The translations under genes were made by a program, and so were the position numbers. Shown piece after piece: positions 9,542-18,730 of a stretch of DNA of 64,000 nucleotides. The stretch covers positions 4,216,001 to 4,280,000 of the forward strand of contig CBDDIR010000003.1 of NCBI GenBank assembly GCA_965229115.1, given 5' to 3'. How positions within the stretch are numbered: the stretch's first letter is position 1; each line of letters begins with the position of its first letter. The notes beneath the pieces are model-generated. The model had not been told where the DNA came from. It did no database searches and was given only the letters and a program-made list of their open reading frames with translations. Source of the stretch: UBA7672 sp965229115. GTDB lineage: Bacteria; Pseudomonadota; Alphaproteobacteria; Caulobacterales; Hyphomonadaceae.

Positions 9542-9910
9542 TCAGTTAAGGATGATCGATGCGATCAGGCCGGTCGCGATGGCGGCAAGGATGATCTCAC
9601 CGGTGTTGTTGTCGCGAATGTAGTGGTAACCGCGCGGCGGCTGTTTCAGGCGATAGTCGCGGTAGCTCACTTCGCGATAGTCGCGATACGAGCCGAAGCG
9701 GTCGCCGGCGCGCCACTGGTTCGGGCGGTCACGATAGATGCGTGTCTCTTTGTGGACCACGACACGGCGATCATCGCGGCGGTCATTACGGTAGTCACGA
9801 TGGTCATTGTAGGAACGGTCGTATCCGCGCGGCTGCGCCATGGCGGCGGGAGCGGCGACCGAAGCAGCCAGCGTCATCACGGCGGTGGCGGCGAGCATAA
9901 GGCGTTTCAT
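9542..9910 (-). CDS. RcnB-like periplasmic protein (paralogue)
   Basis: This 122-residue protein has a signal peptide ending in AAPAAMA, a strongly charged Asp/Arg/Tyr-rich stretch (RGYDRSYNDHRDYRND and on) and the RcnB-type tail YHYIRDNNTGEIILAAIATG. The tail is nearly identical to that of the gene at 6612, so the two are paralogues. Its own terminator lies downstream. The start at 9910 has GGAGACTGTC just upstream. A role in envelope or metal stress is possible but unproven. The final hydrophobic 15 residues could be a beta-strand or a membrane-associated segment. Confidence 0.82.
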   Translation of the reverse strand: MKRLMLAATAVMTLAASVAAPAAMAQPRGYDRSYNDHRDYRNDRRDDRRVVVHKETRIYRDRPNQWRAGDRFGSYRDYREVSYRDYRLKQPPRGYHYIRDNNTGEIILAAIATGLIASIILN

Positions 9911-10329
9911 GACAGTCTCCTTCTATCCGCTGGCGCCGGGAAGGATTGGCGCCGTTGGTCGATGCCTAGAGAACGCCTGAGCACATGAATGCTCGTTATG
10001 AGCGTCGTATTGTTACGTTCATCGCTGTCGCAGTTTGTCGCGAAGGGCCCGTGGGGCGGGGGGTCTGCTACATCCTGCGACACACCTCACGGCGAGGTGA
10101 CAGGCATCTGCAGTTCGGCGGTTGCGTGGATGCGGGAAGCGCGTTTTACGTGCCGGTAACCGCGTCTGAACAGGCGTTCAGGCTTCAGCAGACACATGTT
10201 CGCGAGAGTTGTAACGGCGTGTCCCCAGGGCGACGCCGGCGACGCAATGTTACGAAGTCAGGCATCATTGAGGGAAATATCGGCCCCACATCTGCGTTGA
10301 GACACAGACACAACGCACGAGGCCTCCCA
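9911..10329. other. Intergenic region between divergent RcnB-like gene and macA
   Basis: This 419-base gap probably holds the divergent promoters of both genes. The frame upstream of macA is open from 9985, but I see no ribosome site or family sequence in it, so it is not treated as coding. A short palindrome (ACCTCACGGCGAGGT, near 10085) is the only clear structure. Confidence 0.5.
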
Positions 10330-11643
10330 ATGCCCTCCCTGACGACCAAAGAGCTGATCGCAGACGACGCCGACACGATCGAAACAAATGCCCCTGAGAA
10401 AAAGGGCGTGGTGGGGTCGACCATCTCCGTCATCAGGAAGCGCAAATGGCTGATCGGCGCCGCCATTGTCGCGATTGCTGCGGCCGCCTTCTTCTTCAAC
10501 CCCTTCAAGTCGGCCAAGCCTGACTTCGTGACGGCCACGGTCGGTCGGGGCGATGTCGAGCAATCAGTGCTCGCCACCGGCGTCCTCGAACCCGCCAAGC
10601 TCATCAATGTCGGCGCCCAGGCCTCCGGTCAGGTGAAGAAGCTCTACGTCCAGCTCGGCGACACGGTGAAAGCCGGCGACCCGATCGCAGAGATCGACTC
10701 GCGCACCCAGCTCAACACCGTCAGCAACGCCGAAGCCGGCCTCTCCAACGTCCGCGCCCAACGCTCGGCGGCGGCCGCCGACCTGACAAACGCCCAACTC
10801 AACTACGACCGCCAGAAGCGCCTCTACGAACAGGGCGCCTCCGCAAAGTCCGACTACGAAGCCGCTGAATCCACCCTGGCAAACGCCCGCGCCAGCCTCG
10901 CTGCCTCGGACGCCCAGATCAAACAGGCGAACCTCACCCTGAACACGGCAGAGACCAACCTCGGCTACACCAAGATCGTCGCCCCGATGGACGGTACCAT
11001 CGTCGCCATCGTCACCGAAGAAGGCCAGACGGTGAACGCCAACCAGTCCGCGCCGACCATCGTCATGCTCGCCCAGCTCGAAACCATGACCGTTAGCGCC
11101 GAGATCTCCGAAGCCGACGTCGAGAAAGTCGAAGCCGGCCAGGACGTGTACTTCACCACCCTGGGCGATGCCACGAAACGCCACTACGCCAAGCTGCGCA
11201 CCATCGCGCCGGCGCCGGAGTCGATTGAATCGACCTCCAGCTCCACCTCGTCCAGCACGGCCAGCGCCGTCTATTACAACGGCCTGTTCGACGTCGATAA
11301 CGCCGACGGCAAGCTGAAAACCGGCATGACCGCGCAGGTCTATATCGTGCAGGCCTCCGCCAAGAACGCCATCACCGTCCCCTCGGGCGCGCTCGAGCGT
11401 CGCGGCCGCGAAGGCTACTTCGTCAAGGTCGTGAACGCGAAAGGCGAAGTCGAACAGCGCGCCGTGAAGGTCGGCATCAACACCAACGTTACGGCGCAGA
11501 TCACCGAAGGCCTCAACGAAGGCGAGAAGGTCGTCGTCGCCGAAGTCTCCGCTGAACAACGCGCCTCGCGCCAGCAAGGCAACAACAGCAACCCGCTCGC
11601 CGGCGGCGGACAGCGCCGCATGGGCGGGGGAGGGCCGCGCTAA
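10330..11643 (+). CDS. macA: MacA-like periplasmic adaptor of an ABC efflux pump
   Basis: This 437-residue HlyD/RND-type membrane-fusion protein has an N-terminal cytoplasmic tail and one membrane anchor (WLIGAAIVAIAAAAFFF, about residues 38-55). It also has a lipoyl half-motif (GAQASGQVKKLYVQLGDTVK), a long coiled-coil hairpin (about 120-205), a second lipoyl half (APMDGTIVAI) and beta-barrel domains. The C-terminus is Gly/Asn/Gln-rich. It should link the inner-membrane MacB ATPase to a TolC-type channel. ATG 10330 is chosen because GAGG lies 7 bases upstream and the protein then starts like other MacA proteins. Its stop overlaps the macB start (TAATG), indicating translational coupling. No TolC gene is in the window. 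Confidence 0.9.
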   Translation: MPSLTTKELIADDADTIETNAPEKKGVVGSTISVIRKRKWLIGAAIVAIAAAAFFFNPFKSAKPDFVTATVGRGDVEQSVLATGVLEPAKLINVGAQASGQVKKLYVQLGDTVKAGDPIAEIDSRTQLNTVSNAEAGLSNVRAQRSAAAADLTNAQLNYDRQKRLYEQGASAKSDYEAAESTLANARASLAASDAQIKQANLTLNTAETNLGYTKIVAPMDGTIVAIVTEEGQTVNANQSAPTIVMLAQLETMTVSAEISEADVEKVEAGQDVYFTTLGDATKRHYAKLRTIAPAPESIESTSSSTSSSTASAVYYNGLFDVDNADGKLKTGMTAQVYIVQASAKNAITVPSGALERRGREGYFVKVVNAKGEVEQRAVKVGINTNVTAQITEGLNEGEKVVVAEVSAEQRASRQQGNNSNPLAGGGQRRMGGGGPR

Positions 11644-13646
11644 TGGCCGCCGATCAATCCACCTTCTACGAGCGTCCCGCGCGCCCGGCCAAGCGCACCT
11701 CGCCGCCGCTGATCGAACTAAAAAAAGTGCGCCGCGAGTTCCCGGCGGGTGACGAAGTCGTCGTTGCATTGAAAGACGTCAGCCTCACCATCGAATCCGG
11801 TGAGATGGTCGCCATCGTCGGCTCGTCCGGTTCGGGCAAGTCGACCCTGATGAACATCCTCGGCTGCCTCGATCGCGCAACATCGGGCACCTACAAGGTG
11901 CTTGGCCGCGATACACGCGACATGCAGCCGGACGACCTCGCCGGCCTGCGCCGCGAGCACTTCGGCTTCATCTTCCAGCGCTACCACCTGCTGCCGGACC
12001 TCACCGCCGCGGGCAACGTCGAAACCCCCGCCATCTATCTCGGAAAGCCGCCCGAAGAGCGCCGCGCCGAAGCCAAGCAACTGCTCGCACGTCTCGGCCT
12101 GAAGGAGCGGGCAGGGCACACGCCCAACCAGCTATCCGGCGGCCAGCAACAGCGCGTCTCCATCGCACGCGCCCTGATCAATGGCGGCGACGTCATCCTG
12201 GCGGACGAACCCACCGGGGCGCTGGATACAGTCACCGGCGAAGAGGTGATGCGCATCCTGCGTCAGCTCAATTCCGAAGGCCGCACCATCATCATCGTCA
12301 CCCACGACAAGAAGGTGGCCGAGCACGCAGACCGCATCATCGAAATCACGGACGGCAACATCGTCTCCGACACGCGCAAGGTAGGCACGACGCCCACCCC
12401 GCCGCCGGAACACGCCAACGCCCACCGCACCCACGGCGCAGAAAGCTGGCGCGATCGCTTCAACGAAGCCTTCCGCATGGCGCTGCGGGCGATGCGCGCC
12501 CACAAGCTGCGCACCTTCCTCACCATGCTCGGCATCATCATCGGCATTGCGGCCGTCGTCTCCGTCGTCGCGCTCGGCGAAGGCTCCCGCAAGCAGGTGC
12601 TGCAGAACATCTCGGCTCTCGGCACCAACACGATCGACGTGCGCCCCGGCACAGGCTTCGGCGACCGCCGCGCCTCCGCCACGCGCACGCTCACCGTGGC
12701 GGATGCGGAAGCCATCGCGCAGCAGCCTTACGTCGACAGCGTCACGCCCACGGTCCAGACCAGCGTCACGCTCCGCCGCGGCAACGTTGAATCCTCCGCC
12801 ACCGTCAACGGCGTCGGCGACCAGTACTTCCGCGTCCGCGGCATGCAGCTGGTGGAGGGCAGCCTCCTGTCCGCCGAGAGCGTCAGCAATCTCTCGCAGG
12901 ACATCATCATCGACCCCAACACGCAAAGCACGCTCTTTGCCGACGGGACGGACCCGATCGGCCAGGTCATCCTGGTCGGCCAGATGCCCGCCCGCGTCGT
13001 CGGCGTCGCCAAGCAGGCGTCCAGCGGCGGCTTCGGCGCCGACCAGCTGAACGTCTATGCGCCCTACACCTCCGTGATGCGCCGCCTTCTCGGCCAGTCC
13101 TACCTGCGTGGCATCACCGTGCGCGTCAGCGACAACGCCTCGATGGACGCCGCCCAGTCGGGCATCACCGCCCTGCTGACCAGCCGCCACGGCACGGTCG
13201 ACTTCTACCTCAACAACACGGACGAGATCCGCCAGTCGATCGAACAGACCACCGGCACGCTCACCCTCCTGATCGCCTCCATCGCGGTCATCTCGCTCAT
13301 CGTCGGCGGCATCGGCGTCATGAACATCATGCTGGTGTCCGTGACCGAGCGGGTGAAGGAAATCGGCGTTCGCATGGCCGTCGGCGCCCGCCAGGGCGAC
13401 ATCATGCAACAATTCCTCATCGAGGCTGTGCTGGTGTGCATGATCGGCGGCGCGCTGGGCGTGGCGCTCGCCTTGAGCTTCGGGGTCATCTTCCCGCTGT
13501 TCAACTCGTCCTTCGTGCTCGACTACTCGATGGCCTCGATCATCATGGCGTTTGCCTGCTCGACAGCCATCGGTGTTGCGTTCGGTTTCCTGCCCGCACG
13601 CAGCGCCTCCAAGCTCGATCCGATCGAAGCACTGGCGCGCGAATAG
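11643..13646 (+). CDS. macB: MacB-like ABC transporter, ATPase-permease fusion
   Basis: This 667-residue protein has an N-terminal ATPase with Walker A GSSGSGKST, signature LSGGQQQRVSIARAL, Walker B VILADEPTGALD and H-loop VTHDKK. It is followed by a first membrane helix (FLTMLGIIIGIAAVVSVVALGEG), a large periplasmic domain (about residues 310-530) and three C-terminal helices (FtsX-like). MacB acts as a mechanotransmitting pump that exports macrolides, peptides, siderophores or haem intermediates with MacA and TolC; the cargo here is unknown. The start ATG overlaps the macA stop by one base. Length and layout match the family. Confidence 0.93.
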   Translation: MAADQSTFYERPARPAKRTSPPLIELKKVRREFPAGDEVVVALKDVSLTIESGEMVAIVGSSGSGKSTLMNILGCLDRATSGTYKVLGRDTRDMQPDDLAGLRREHFGFIFQRYHLLPDLTAAGNVETPAIYLGKPPEERRAEAKQLLARLGLKERAGHTPNQLSGGQQQRVSIARALINGGDVILADEPTGALDTVTGEEVMRILRQLNSEGRTIIIVTHDKKVAEHADRIIEITDGNIVSDTRKVGTTPTPPPEHANAHRTHGAESWRDRFNEAFRMALRAMRAHKLRTFLTMLGIIIGIAAVVSVVALGEGSRKQVLQNISALGTNTIDVRPGTGFGDRRASATRTLTVADAEAIAQQPYVDSVTPTVQTSVTLRRGNVESSATVNGVGDQYFRVRGMQLVEGSLLSAESVSNLSQDIIIDPNTQSTLFADGTDPIGQVILVGQMPARVVGVAKQASSGGFGADQLNVYAPYTSVMRRLLGQSYLRGITVRVSDNASMDAAQSGITALLTSRHGTVDFYLNNTDEIRQSIEQTTGTLTLLIASIAVISLIVGGIGVMNIMLVSVTERVKEIGVRMAVGARQGDIMQQFLIEAVLVCMIGGALGVALALSFGVIFPLFNSSFVLDYSMASIIMAFACSTAIGVAFGFLPARSASKLDPIEALARE

Positions 13647-13950
13647 GCGGCCATAGCGACAATCGATAGAAACTCGGCCGCGTGAGCAAAAGTTCATGCG
13701 GCCGATTGTTTTTCGACGGCGCCGCAATACGCGCCAGTCATTTGATCGAGCACGAATCCGGAATCGCAATTGAATCAAAATCGTCCGATGGCGGATGAAC
13801 TGCGCGTAATCGCAATTGTGGTTTATCGCGGGCGCGCATCACGCGCGTCTATCAGCGTAAGTCTCTGATTACGCGAAGCCTTGCAGTTGTTTCACTTGCC
13901 GCTTCATCACGCTGGTTCATGTGTTTGCGAGGTGATGGAGGATAATCAGA
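13647..13950. other. Intergenic region downstream of macB
   Basis: This 304-base gap has no open frame worth calling. It should hold the promoter of the lipoprotein gene at 13951. The sequence around 13770-13830 is locally A/T-richer than its surroundings. I see no clear intrinsic terminator after macB. Confidence 0.4.
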
Positions 13951-14523
13951 ATGAATTTTAAAGTGATGCTTGCCGCGGTTGCCATGGCGATTTCCGCCGC
14001 CGCGTGTCAGCAAATTCCCGAAGACATGACGGTCGTCGAGTACTGCTCGAACCCGGACAACCTCAACAAGGACGTGTGCAAGGTGAACGTCGAAGTCGAC
14101 GGTCAGAAGCGCGCGCTCTCCGAAACGAACATGAGCCTCAGCCAGGCTCGCGCAATCGCTGACAACGCTCTTTCGCGCGCCAACTCGGCCCAGGCTTCGG
14201 CCGACGCCGCCAAAGCCGCTGCTGATGCTGCGATGACGCAAGCTGCCTTCAACTGCGAAACCAAAACGGTTCAGAAGTCGAAAGTCGGCGCCTGCGGCAC
14301 GGGCTACAAAGTCCAGTCGTGCGTCCAGACCCGCTTCACCTACCGCGCCGGCGCTCCGTCGATCCTGCGTGAGATCAGCGACGAAGGCTGCCGCTTCAAC
14401 GACCAGGTCCTCGAAATGCAGATTCGTTGCTGCACGACCGGTCCGAAGCCGGAGCCGACCGAAGCTGCTGCTCCGGTCACGGAACAGCCGACCGCTCCGA
14501 CGACCCCGCAACAGTCGTCGTAA
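13951..14523 (+). CDS. Ala-rich outer-envelope lipoprotein of unknown function
   Basis: This 190-residue protein has a lipoprotein signal, with a hydrophobic segment ending in the lipobox-like SAAAC (Cys19). Residues about 65-95 form an Ala-zipper-like helix (SRANSAQASADAAKAAADAA) that recalls Lpp-type coiled coils. A Cys-rich domain follows (CETKT, GACGTGYKVQSC, DEGCRF, IRCC), then a Pro/Thr/Ala tail. The paired cysteines suggest disulfides in the periplasm. The family is not recognised. GGAGGATAATCAG lies just upstream of the start and a strong terminator lies after the stop, so it is probably monocistronic and well expressed. Confidence 0.75.
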   Translation: MNFKVMLAAVAMAISAAACQQIPEDMTVVEYCSNPDNLNKDVCKVNVEVDGQKRALSETNMSLSQARAIADNALSRANSAQASADAAKAAADAAMTQAAFNCETKTVQKSKVGACGTGYKVQSCVQTRFTYRAGAPSILREISDEGCRFNDQVLEMQIRCCTTGPKPEPTEAAAPVTEQPTAPTTPQQSS

Positions 14524-14550
14524 CAAACTCCAGACTACACTACTCAGCTT

Positions 14551-14578
14551 GGCGCCGCTCCCTCACGGGGGCGGCGTC
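14551..14578 (+). terminator. Intrinsic terminator of the lipoprotein gene
   Basis: A 12-bp stem with two G-T pairs (GGCGCCGCTCCC/GGGGGCGGCGTC) and a TCAC loop is followed by TTGCTTTT. It starts 27 bases after the stop at 14523. Confidence 0.8.
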
Positions 14579-14632
14579 TTGCTTTTGGGCCCAGCGCGAG
14601 AGCAGGGTGGCGGCACAAGAGGGAGCGGACAG

Positions 14633-14932
14633 ATGATCCTGATCACAGGCACAGTCGTGGTGGCGCCGGAAAACCGCGAGGCCTTCATCGCGGCCGCAAC
14701 CCACCACGTAACCCTGTCCCGCACCGAACCCGGCTGCATCAGCCACGCCTTCCACGAAGACGTCATGTCCCCCGGCACCTTCGTCTTCGTCGAACGCTGG
14801 CGCGACATGGCCGCCGTGCAGGAACACTTCGCCAAGGACTACAGCAAGGAAACCGTCGCCGTGATCCGCAAGCTGGCAGTGAGCAACAGCGGCGTGGAAA
14901 TCCACGACGTGGCGTCCACGCGGGTTGTGTAG
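14633..14932 (+). CDS. Antibiotic biosynthesis monooxygenase (ABM) domain protein
   Basis: This 99-residue single-domain protein of the YgiN/ABM type opens with ILITGTVVVAPENREAFIAAA, has the SRTEPGCISHAFHEDV strand pair and the FVFVERWRDMAAVQEHF core. Proteins of this kind dimerise and act as cofactor-free oxygenases or have unknown roles. GAGGGAGCGG lies just upstream of the start. It sits alone between the terminator at 14551 and a block of palindromic repeats. Its sequence differs clearly from the ABM protein at 2812, so it is not a recent duplicate. Confidence 0.85.
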   Translation: MILITGTVVVAPENREAFIAAATHHVTLSRTEPGCISHAFHEDVMSPGTFVFVERWRDMAAVQEHFAKDYSKETVAVIRKLAVSNSGVEIHDVASTRVV

Positions 14933-14941
14933 GCGCTGAAC

Positions 14942-15066
14942 CCGACCCCCACCTGACCTCCCCCTTTTAGGGGGAGGAACCACGTTGCACGTACTTACCC
15001 ATCAACTGAAAGCGATCCCGCTACAGGGTCCCTCCCCCTAAAAGGGGGAGGACAGGCGGGGGTCGG
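14942..15066. repeat. Two inverted copies of a palindromic intergenic repeat
   Basis: Copy 1 (14942-14977) and copy 2 (15031-15066) are reverse complements over about 36 bases with few mismatches. Each holds a perfect hairpin with 9-bp arms (CCTCCCCCT/AGGGGGAGG) and a 3-base loop. Next to each hairpin is a GGGGGTCGG-type flank. This is REP-like and typical of GC-rich alphaproteobacteria. Confidence 0.8.
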
Positions 15067-15100
15067 CCAGACCCACCCATAATCGCAAGCCGTCTCCACA

Positions 15101-15200
15101 CTCGTCATTCCCGCCGAAGCGAAGCGGAGAGCGGGAACCCAGGGGCTACACACACCAGCGCTCGCAGCTCTTGGGTTCCTGCGTTCGCAGGAATGACGAG
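15101..15200. repeat. 100-bp imperfect palindromic intergenic repeat
   Basis: The outer arms CTCGTCATTCC (15101-15111) and GGAATGACGAG (15190-15200) are exact reverse complements, with a second inner arm pair around GGGAACCCA/TTGGGTTCC. This family of GTCATTCC...GGAATGAC elements is widespread in alphaproteobacterial intergenic DNA. It lies just beyond the 3' end of the TonB receptor gene. Confidence 0.75.
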
Positions 15201-15283
15201 CGACAGAGCTGCAAGCAAAACCCCAAAAACAAAAAGGCCGCCCCGTCACCGGAGCGGCCCTCTCATTCAATACCCAACAAACC

Positions 15284-17473
15284 CTAGTTCGAAATCCGCG
15301 CCGAGATACCGATGATCCGCGGCTCGTTCACGAACGCCGTGTTGTTGTTGAAGTCGATCGCGCCTTTGACGTTGTCCTCGTCCGTGATGTTACGGGCGAA
15401 GGCTGCAATCTCGAGCGTGCCTTCCGTGTTGGTCCAGCCAGCTTTCAGGCCGCCTTCGAACTGGTCCTTGGTCTGGAATTCACGCGACTCGTAGATGAAC
15501 AGGTTGGTCTTGCCCTGATACGCCCAGTCGGTGAAGGCGAAGAGTTCGCCGCCATTGCCCAGCGGGATCGAGTAGCGCGCCGTGAAGTTCGCAATCGATT
15601 CCGGAGCGTTCGGGAACGGGTTGCCGTCCACGAGCGCGCGTTGCGAGCCGTTGATGGTAACCAGCGGATCGGTGACCGTGCACTGCGCGCAGATGCCGAC
15701 GGCGAGCGCGCTGTCGTCGATCTCCGAGTCCACATACGAGTAGCCGGCCGTGAAGACGAGGTTGTCGATCGGCGCCCACTCGGCATCGACTTCGAAGCCC
15801 GAAGCCTTGCCCTTGTTGGCGTTGACCAGCTGCACAAGGTTGCCGCCACCGCCGACCGCGGTCAGCTGGATGTCGGACACTTCATACGTGAAGGCCGCAG
15901 CGTTCAGGCGCAGCGAGTCGAACAGCGTCGACTTGAAGCCAGCCTCATACGACATGACCGTCTCCGACTGCGCCAGCGACGGCGGGTTGAAGAAGGCAAT
16001 GTCGCGGCCCTGGATCGACGGGCCACGGAAGCCATCGGCAACGCGTGCGAACACGGCGAAGTCCGGCGTGATGTCGTACATCGCGCTCAGGTCCCAGCTG
16101 ACATGGTCATCCGAGATCTTGCGGTTGTTGACCGGAGCGGCCGCAACCGTCAGCTCCTTCTCGTCATCCGTGTAGCGCACGCCGCCGGTGAGGGTGAGGG
16201 CGTCCGTCAGGTCATAGCTGACCTGACCGAACACAGCCCACGACGTGTTGGAATGCTTCAGCGTGGCCGGCGGCGGGAAGCCCGACGGTCCAACCGTGGT
16301 GACGGTGAAGGCGCTGTCGAAGTAATAAACGCCGGTCTGCCATTGCAGCGGCCCCGCCACATCGCTGGCGAAGCGCACTTCCTGCGTGAACTGGCCGAGC
16401 TTGTCGATCGAGTCCTGCGTGTCCGAGTCGAACGGGATGAAGCCCGGACCAACGCCGGCGACGCCGCCATCGATGTCGCCACGGCTATAGCCGTTCGCGC
16501 TCTCATAGCCGGTGATCGAGGTCAGCTTGATGTCGCCGAAATCATAGCCGACATTCGCCGAACCGCCCCACGCATTGTAGGACTGCGGGTTGCCGCCGCC
16601 CTGGTTGTAGCTCACGCGGTCGCGGTCATAGTTTGCGTTCAGGCCGTTCACGCCCAGCACGTTGGCGCGGAACACGGCGGCCGTGCCGTCGAGATCGCGG
16701 CCATGCACGTTCAGCAACACGTCCAGCGCTTCGGTCGGCTTGAGCGCAACCTGCAGGCGTCCGGCCAGCTCGTCGAAGCCGCCAAGATTGTCGTCGCCCG
16801 GCACGGTCGTGTTGTCGATCCAGTCGTCACGGTGCTGGTACAGCATCGAGCCGCGAACCTGCACGCCCTCGACGATCTCGCCGCCAATGCCGCCGTCAAA
16901 CGTCTTGGTGCCGTACGAGCCGTAAGAAGCCTGCGCGTTGTAGTCGAAATCCTTCGTCGGCTTCTTCGAGGTGAAGCGCACGATGCCGGCGGTGGTGTTG
17001 CGGCCGAACAGCGTGCCCTGCGGGCCGCGATAAACCTCGACGCGATCCATGTCGAAGATCGGGAAGGATTTCAGAACCACGTTCTCCATCACGACGTCGT
17101 CCATGATGATCGAGACGGGCTGCGAAGCGGCGAGGTCGAAGTCGGTGTTGCCGAGGCCGCGGATGTAGAAGCGCGGCGCGACACGGCCGTTCGAGCTTTC
17201 GGCGTAGAGCGCCGGCACGCGGGCGGCGAGGGCGATCACGTCTTCGCCCGACGAGAACACGGCGGCGACCTGTTCTTCCGGCATGGCGACGGCCGAGACG
17301 GCGACGTCCTGCAGGTTCTCTTCACGTTGCGTCGCCGTGATGATCACGGTGTCGAGGCGGCTGGTGTCTTGCGCCTGCTGGGCGACAGCCGGCGCCGCCA
17401 TCAGCGCGACGGCCGAAGCTGCGGCCATCAGGCTCGCAATCAGTTTCGATTTCGAGAGTGTTCGGTGGGACAT
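15284..17473 (-). CDS. TonB-dependent outer-membrane receptor
   Basis: This 729-residue receptor has a signal peptide (MSHRTLSKSK... ending PAVAQQ), a TonB-box-like stretch (DTVIITATQREENLQDV) and a plug domain with RFYIRGLG and VEVYRGPQGTLFGRNTTAG. A 22-strand barrel follows, rich in aromatic strand ends. It takes up a substrate across the outer membrane using TonB energy. The plug type is common in Caulobacterales and sphingomonads, where substrates include siderophores, plant aromatics and glycans; none can be assigned here. ATG 17473 is chosen because a signal peptide follows immediately and GGGGAG lies upstream. The C-terminus ends in Asn rather than the usual aromatic residue. Confidence 0.9.
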   Translation of the reverse strand: MSHRTLSKSKLIASLMAAASAVALMAAPAVAQQAQDTSRLDTVIITATQREENLQDVAVSAVAMPEEQVAAVFSSGEDVIALAARVPALYAESSNGRVAPRFYIRGLGNTDFDLAASQPVSIIMDDVVMENVVLKSFPIFDMDRVEVYRGPQGTLFGRNTTAGIVRFTSKKPTKDFDYNAQASYGSYGTKTFDGGIGGEIVEGVQVRGSMLYQHRDDWIDNTTVPGDDNLGGFDELAGRLQVALKPTEALDVLLNVHGRDLDGTAAVFRANVLGVNGLNANYDRDRVSYNQGGGNPQSYNAWGGSANVGYDFGDIKLTSITGYESANGYSRGDIDGGVAGVGPGFIPFDSDTQDSIDKLGQFTQEVRFASDVAGPLQWQTGVYYFDSAFTVTTVGPSGFPPPATLKHSNTSWAVFGQVSYDLTDALTLTGGVRYTDDEKELTVAAAPVNNRKISDDHVSWDLSAMYDITPDFAVFARVADGFRGPSIQGRDIAFFNPPSLAQSETVMSYEAGFKSTLFDSLRLNAAAFTYEVSDIQLTAVGGGGNLVQLVNANKGKASGFEVDAEWAPIDNLVFTAGYSYVDSEIDDSALAVGICAQCTVTDPLVTINGSQRALVDGNPFPNAPESIANFTARYSIPLGNGGELFAFTDWAYQGKTNLFIYESREFQTKDQFEGGLKAGWTNTEGTLEIAAFARNITDEDNVKGAIDFNNNTAFVNEPRIIGISARISN

Positions 17474-17702
17474 ACGGTGGGCTCCCCGGGGTGAAATTCT
17501 GGGCCGCACATCACCTGAACGGGTTTCGCATGTCTTGCGCTTGTAGCGCGAAATCCTGTGCGGCGCTTGGATTGCCCGCCCACGATGCAAAACTGTCACG
17601 AAAGGCGGCGGACCGACCCGTTTGCGCTCGCTCACCGGGCGAAATTCCGCCCAGCGATTGGTCAATCAGCGATCGCCCAATCAGTGAGTGGCAAGCCTGC
17701 CG

Positions 17703-17891
17703 CTAGGCGATGATGTCCGGCGTCAGCTTCGACGTCAGCCACACGATGCGGTCCTTCACGCGCAGCTTCTCGCGCTTCAGCCCCATCACCTTGATGTCAT
17801 CCCCGCCTTCCGTCTCAAGCTGCTCGATCATGCGATCGAGCTCGCGATGGCGGGCTTTCAGTTCTTCAAGGCGGGCAACCATGCCTTCCAT
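17703..17891 (-). CDS. DUF465 (YdcH-type) small coiled-coil protein
   Basis: This protein of about 62 residues is one helical hairpin (ARLEELKARHRELDRMIEQLE ... LKREKLRVKDRIVWL). The pattern KxxHxxLDxxIxxLE...LKxxKLxxKDxI defines DUF465, a small cytosolic family of unknown role. The start is uncertain. ATG 17891 has no ribosome site; a TTG at 17921 (beginning TDIVFDP) has GGAG 9 bases upstream and would add ten residues. A divergent DUF465 relative lies at 18360, on the other side of a shared upstream region. Confidence 0.75.
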   Translation of the reverse strand: MEGMVARLEELKARHRELDRMIEQLETEGGDDIKVMGLKREKLRVKDRIVWLTSKLTPDIIA

Positions 17892-18359
17892 GTCGGTTGG
17901 ATCGAAGACGATATCAGTCAACCTGGCCGACTCCGATGCTGCCGACGCCGCGCCGCATCCGGAATCCGGCTGCGATTCAAGGCGCTGGAACGCGGGAGAC
18001 CCATTGGACAAGCCTGTCGCCTGTCCGCCCTCCCGCCGGGGCACGGCATATCAAATCCCGGGGACTCCGGGAAGCGGCGGTTAGCCATGTCCAGCTTTGA
18101 GGCGCCTTCCGCATGGGCTCCGGCCCTCGTGTCGGACGTGCATTGATCTTTTTTCATGCGAGTGACGTTTTTGCGTCTTTCAAGTCGTGACGCGCGAATT
18201 TTCTCGTGGTTCATTTTCATCTGCGGCTGGTCAGCGAGCCGCAACGGCTTCTCCTTGGGCCGTGGCTCGCCGCCCGTCCGCTCGCGGTCGGGGTAGGTCG
18301 TTACGGCTGAAATCCCTTGCGGACAAAGCCGGCGGCCTCTTGAAAAGGAGATGCCCTAT
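17892..18359. other. Shared upstream region of two divergent DUF465 genes
   Basis: About 470 bases without a supported gene. Open frames here lack ribosome sites and family sequence. The region probably holds promoters for both small genes. An A/T-rich stretch near 18145-18185 (TTTTTTCATGCGAG and TTTTTGCG) is the only feature that stands out. Confidence 0.4.
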
Positions 18360-18524
18360 ATGAGTCTGGAAGCACGCGCTCGGGAGTTGAGCGAGAAGCA
18401 CAAACGGCTGGATGCGGCGATCGCCGCAGAGATGAAACACCCCTCCGGCAACGAGCTCCGAATCCACGAACTCAAGCGCAAGAAACTTCGAATAAAAGAC
18501 GAGCTGTCCCAGCTCCGTAACTGA
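18360..18524 (+). CDS. DUF465 (YdcH-type) small protein, 54 residues
   Basis: The frame reads MSLEARARELSEKHKRL..., then ELRIHELKRKKLRIKDELSQL, and ends RN-stop at 18524. The spacing of the conserved EKHKRLD and LKRKKLRIKDEL segments matches DUF465. AAGGAG lies 9 bases upstream of ATG 18360, which is a strong ribosome site. It resembles the gene at 17703 in its second helix (LKREKLRVKD against LKRKKLRIKD), so the pair are paralogues that diverge from a common upstream region. Function is unknown for the family; E. coli YdcH is dispensable. Confidence 0.8.
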   Translation: MSLEARARELSEKHKRLDAAIAAEMKHPSGNELRIHELKRKKLRIKDELSQLRN

Positions 18525-18730
18525 TCGCTCCGTACCGCGAGGGCTGCGCGGATTTCCTCCACCTGATTTCGCGCGCATGCAGGCTCGAGCTTGCTCAACA
18601 GCAGCTAGCCGCGTGCGCGCATATCCGGCCCTGAGCCCCAACCTTCATCCAACTCCTGATTGACGTCCTGCCCCGGCGCACGAAATGTGCAGCCCAAGGG
18701 GCGCGTGCGTAGGACGGATCAGGAGAGACG

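Noticed and set aside
12132..13778. 548-residue minus-strand frame
   Set aside because: Antisense of macB; low-complexity composition and no ribosome site.
15641..17494. 617-residue plus-strand frame
   Set aside because: Antisense of the TonB-dependent receptor.
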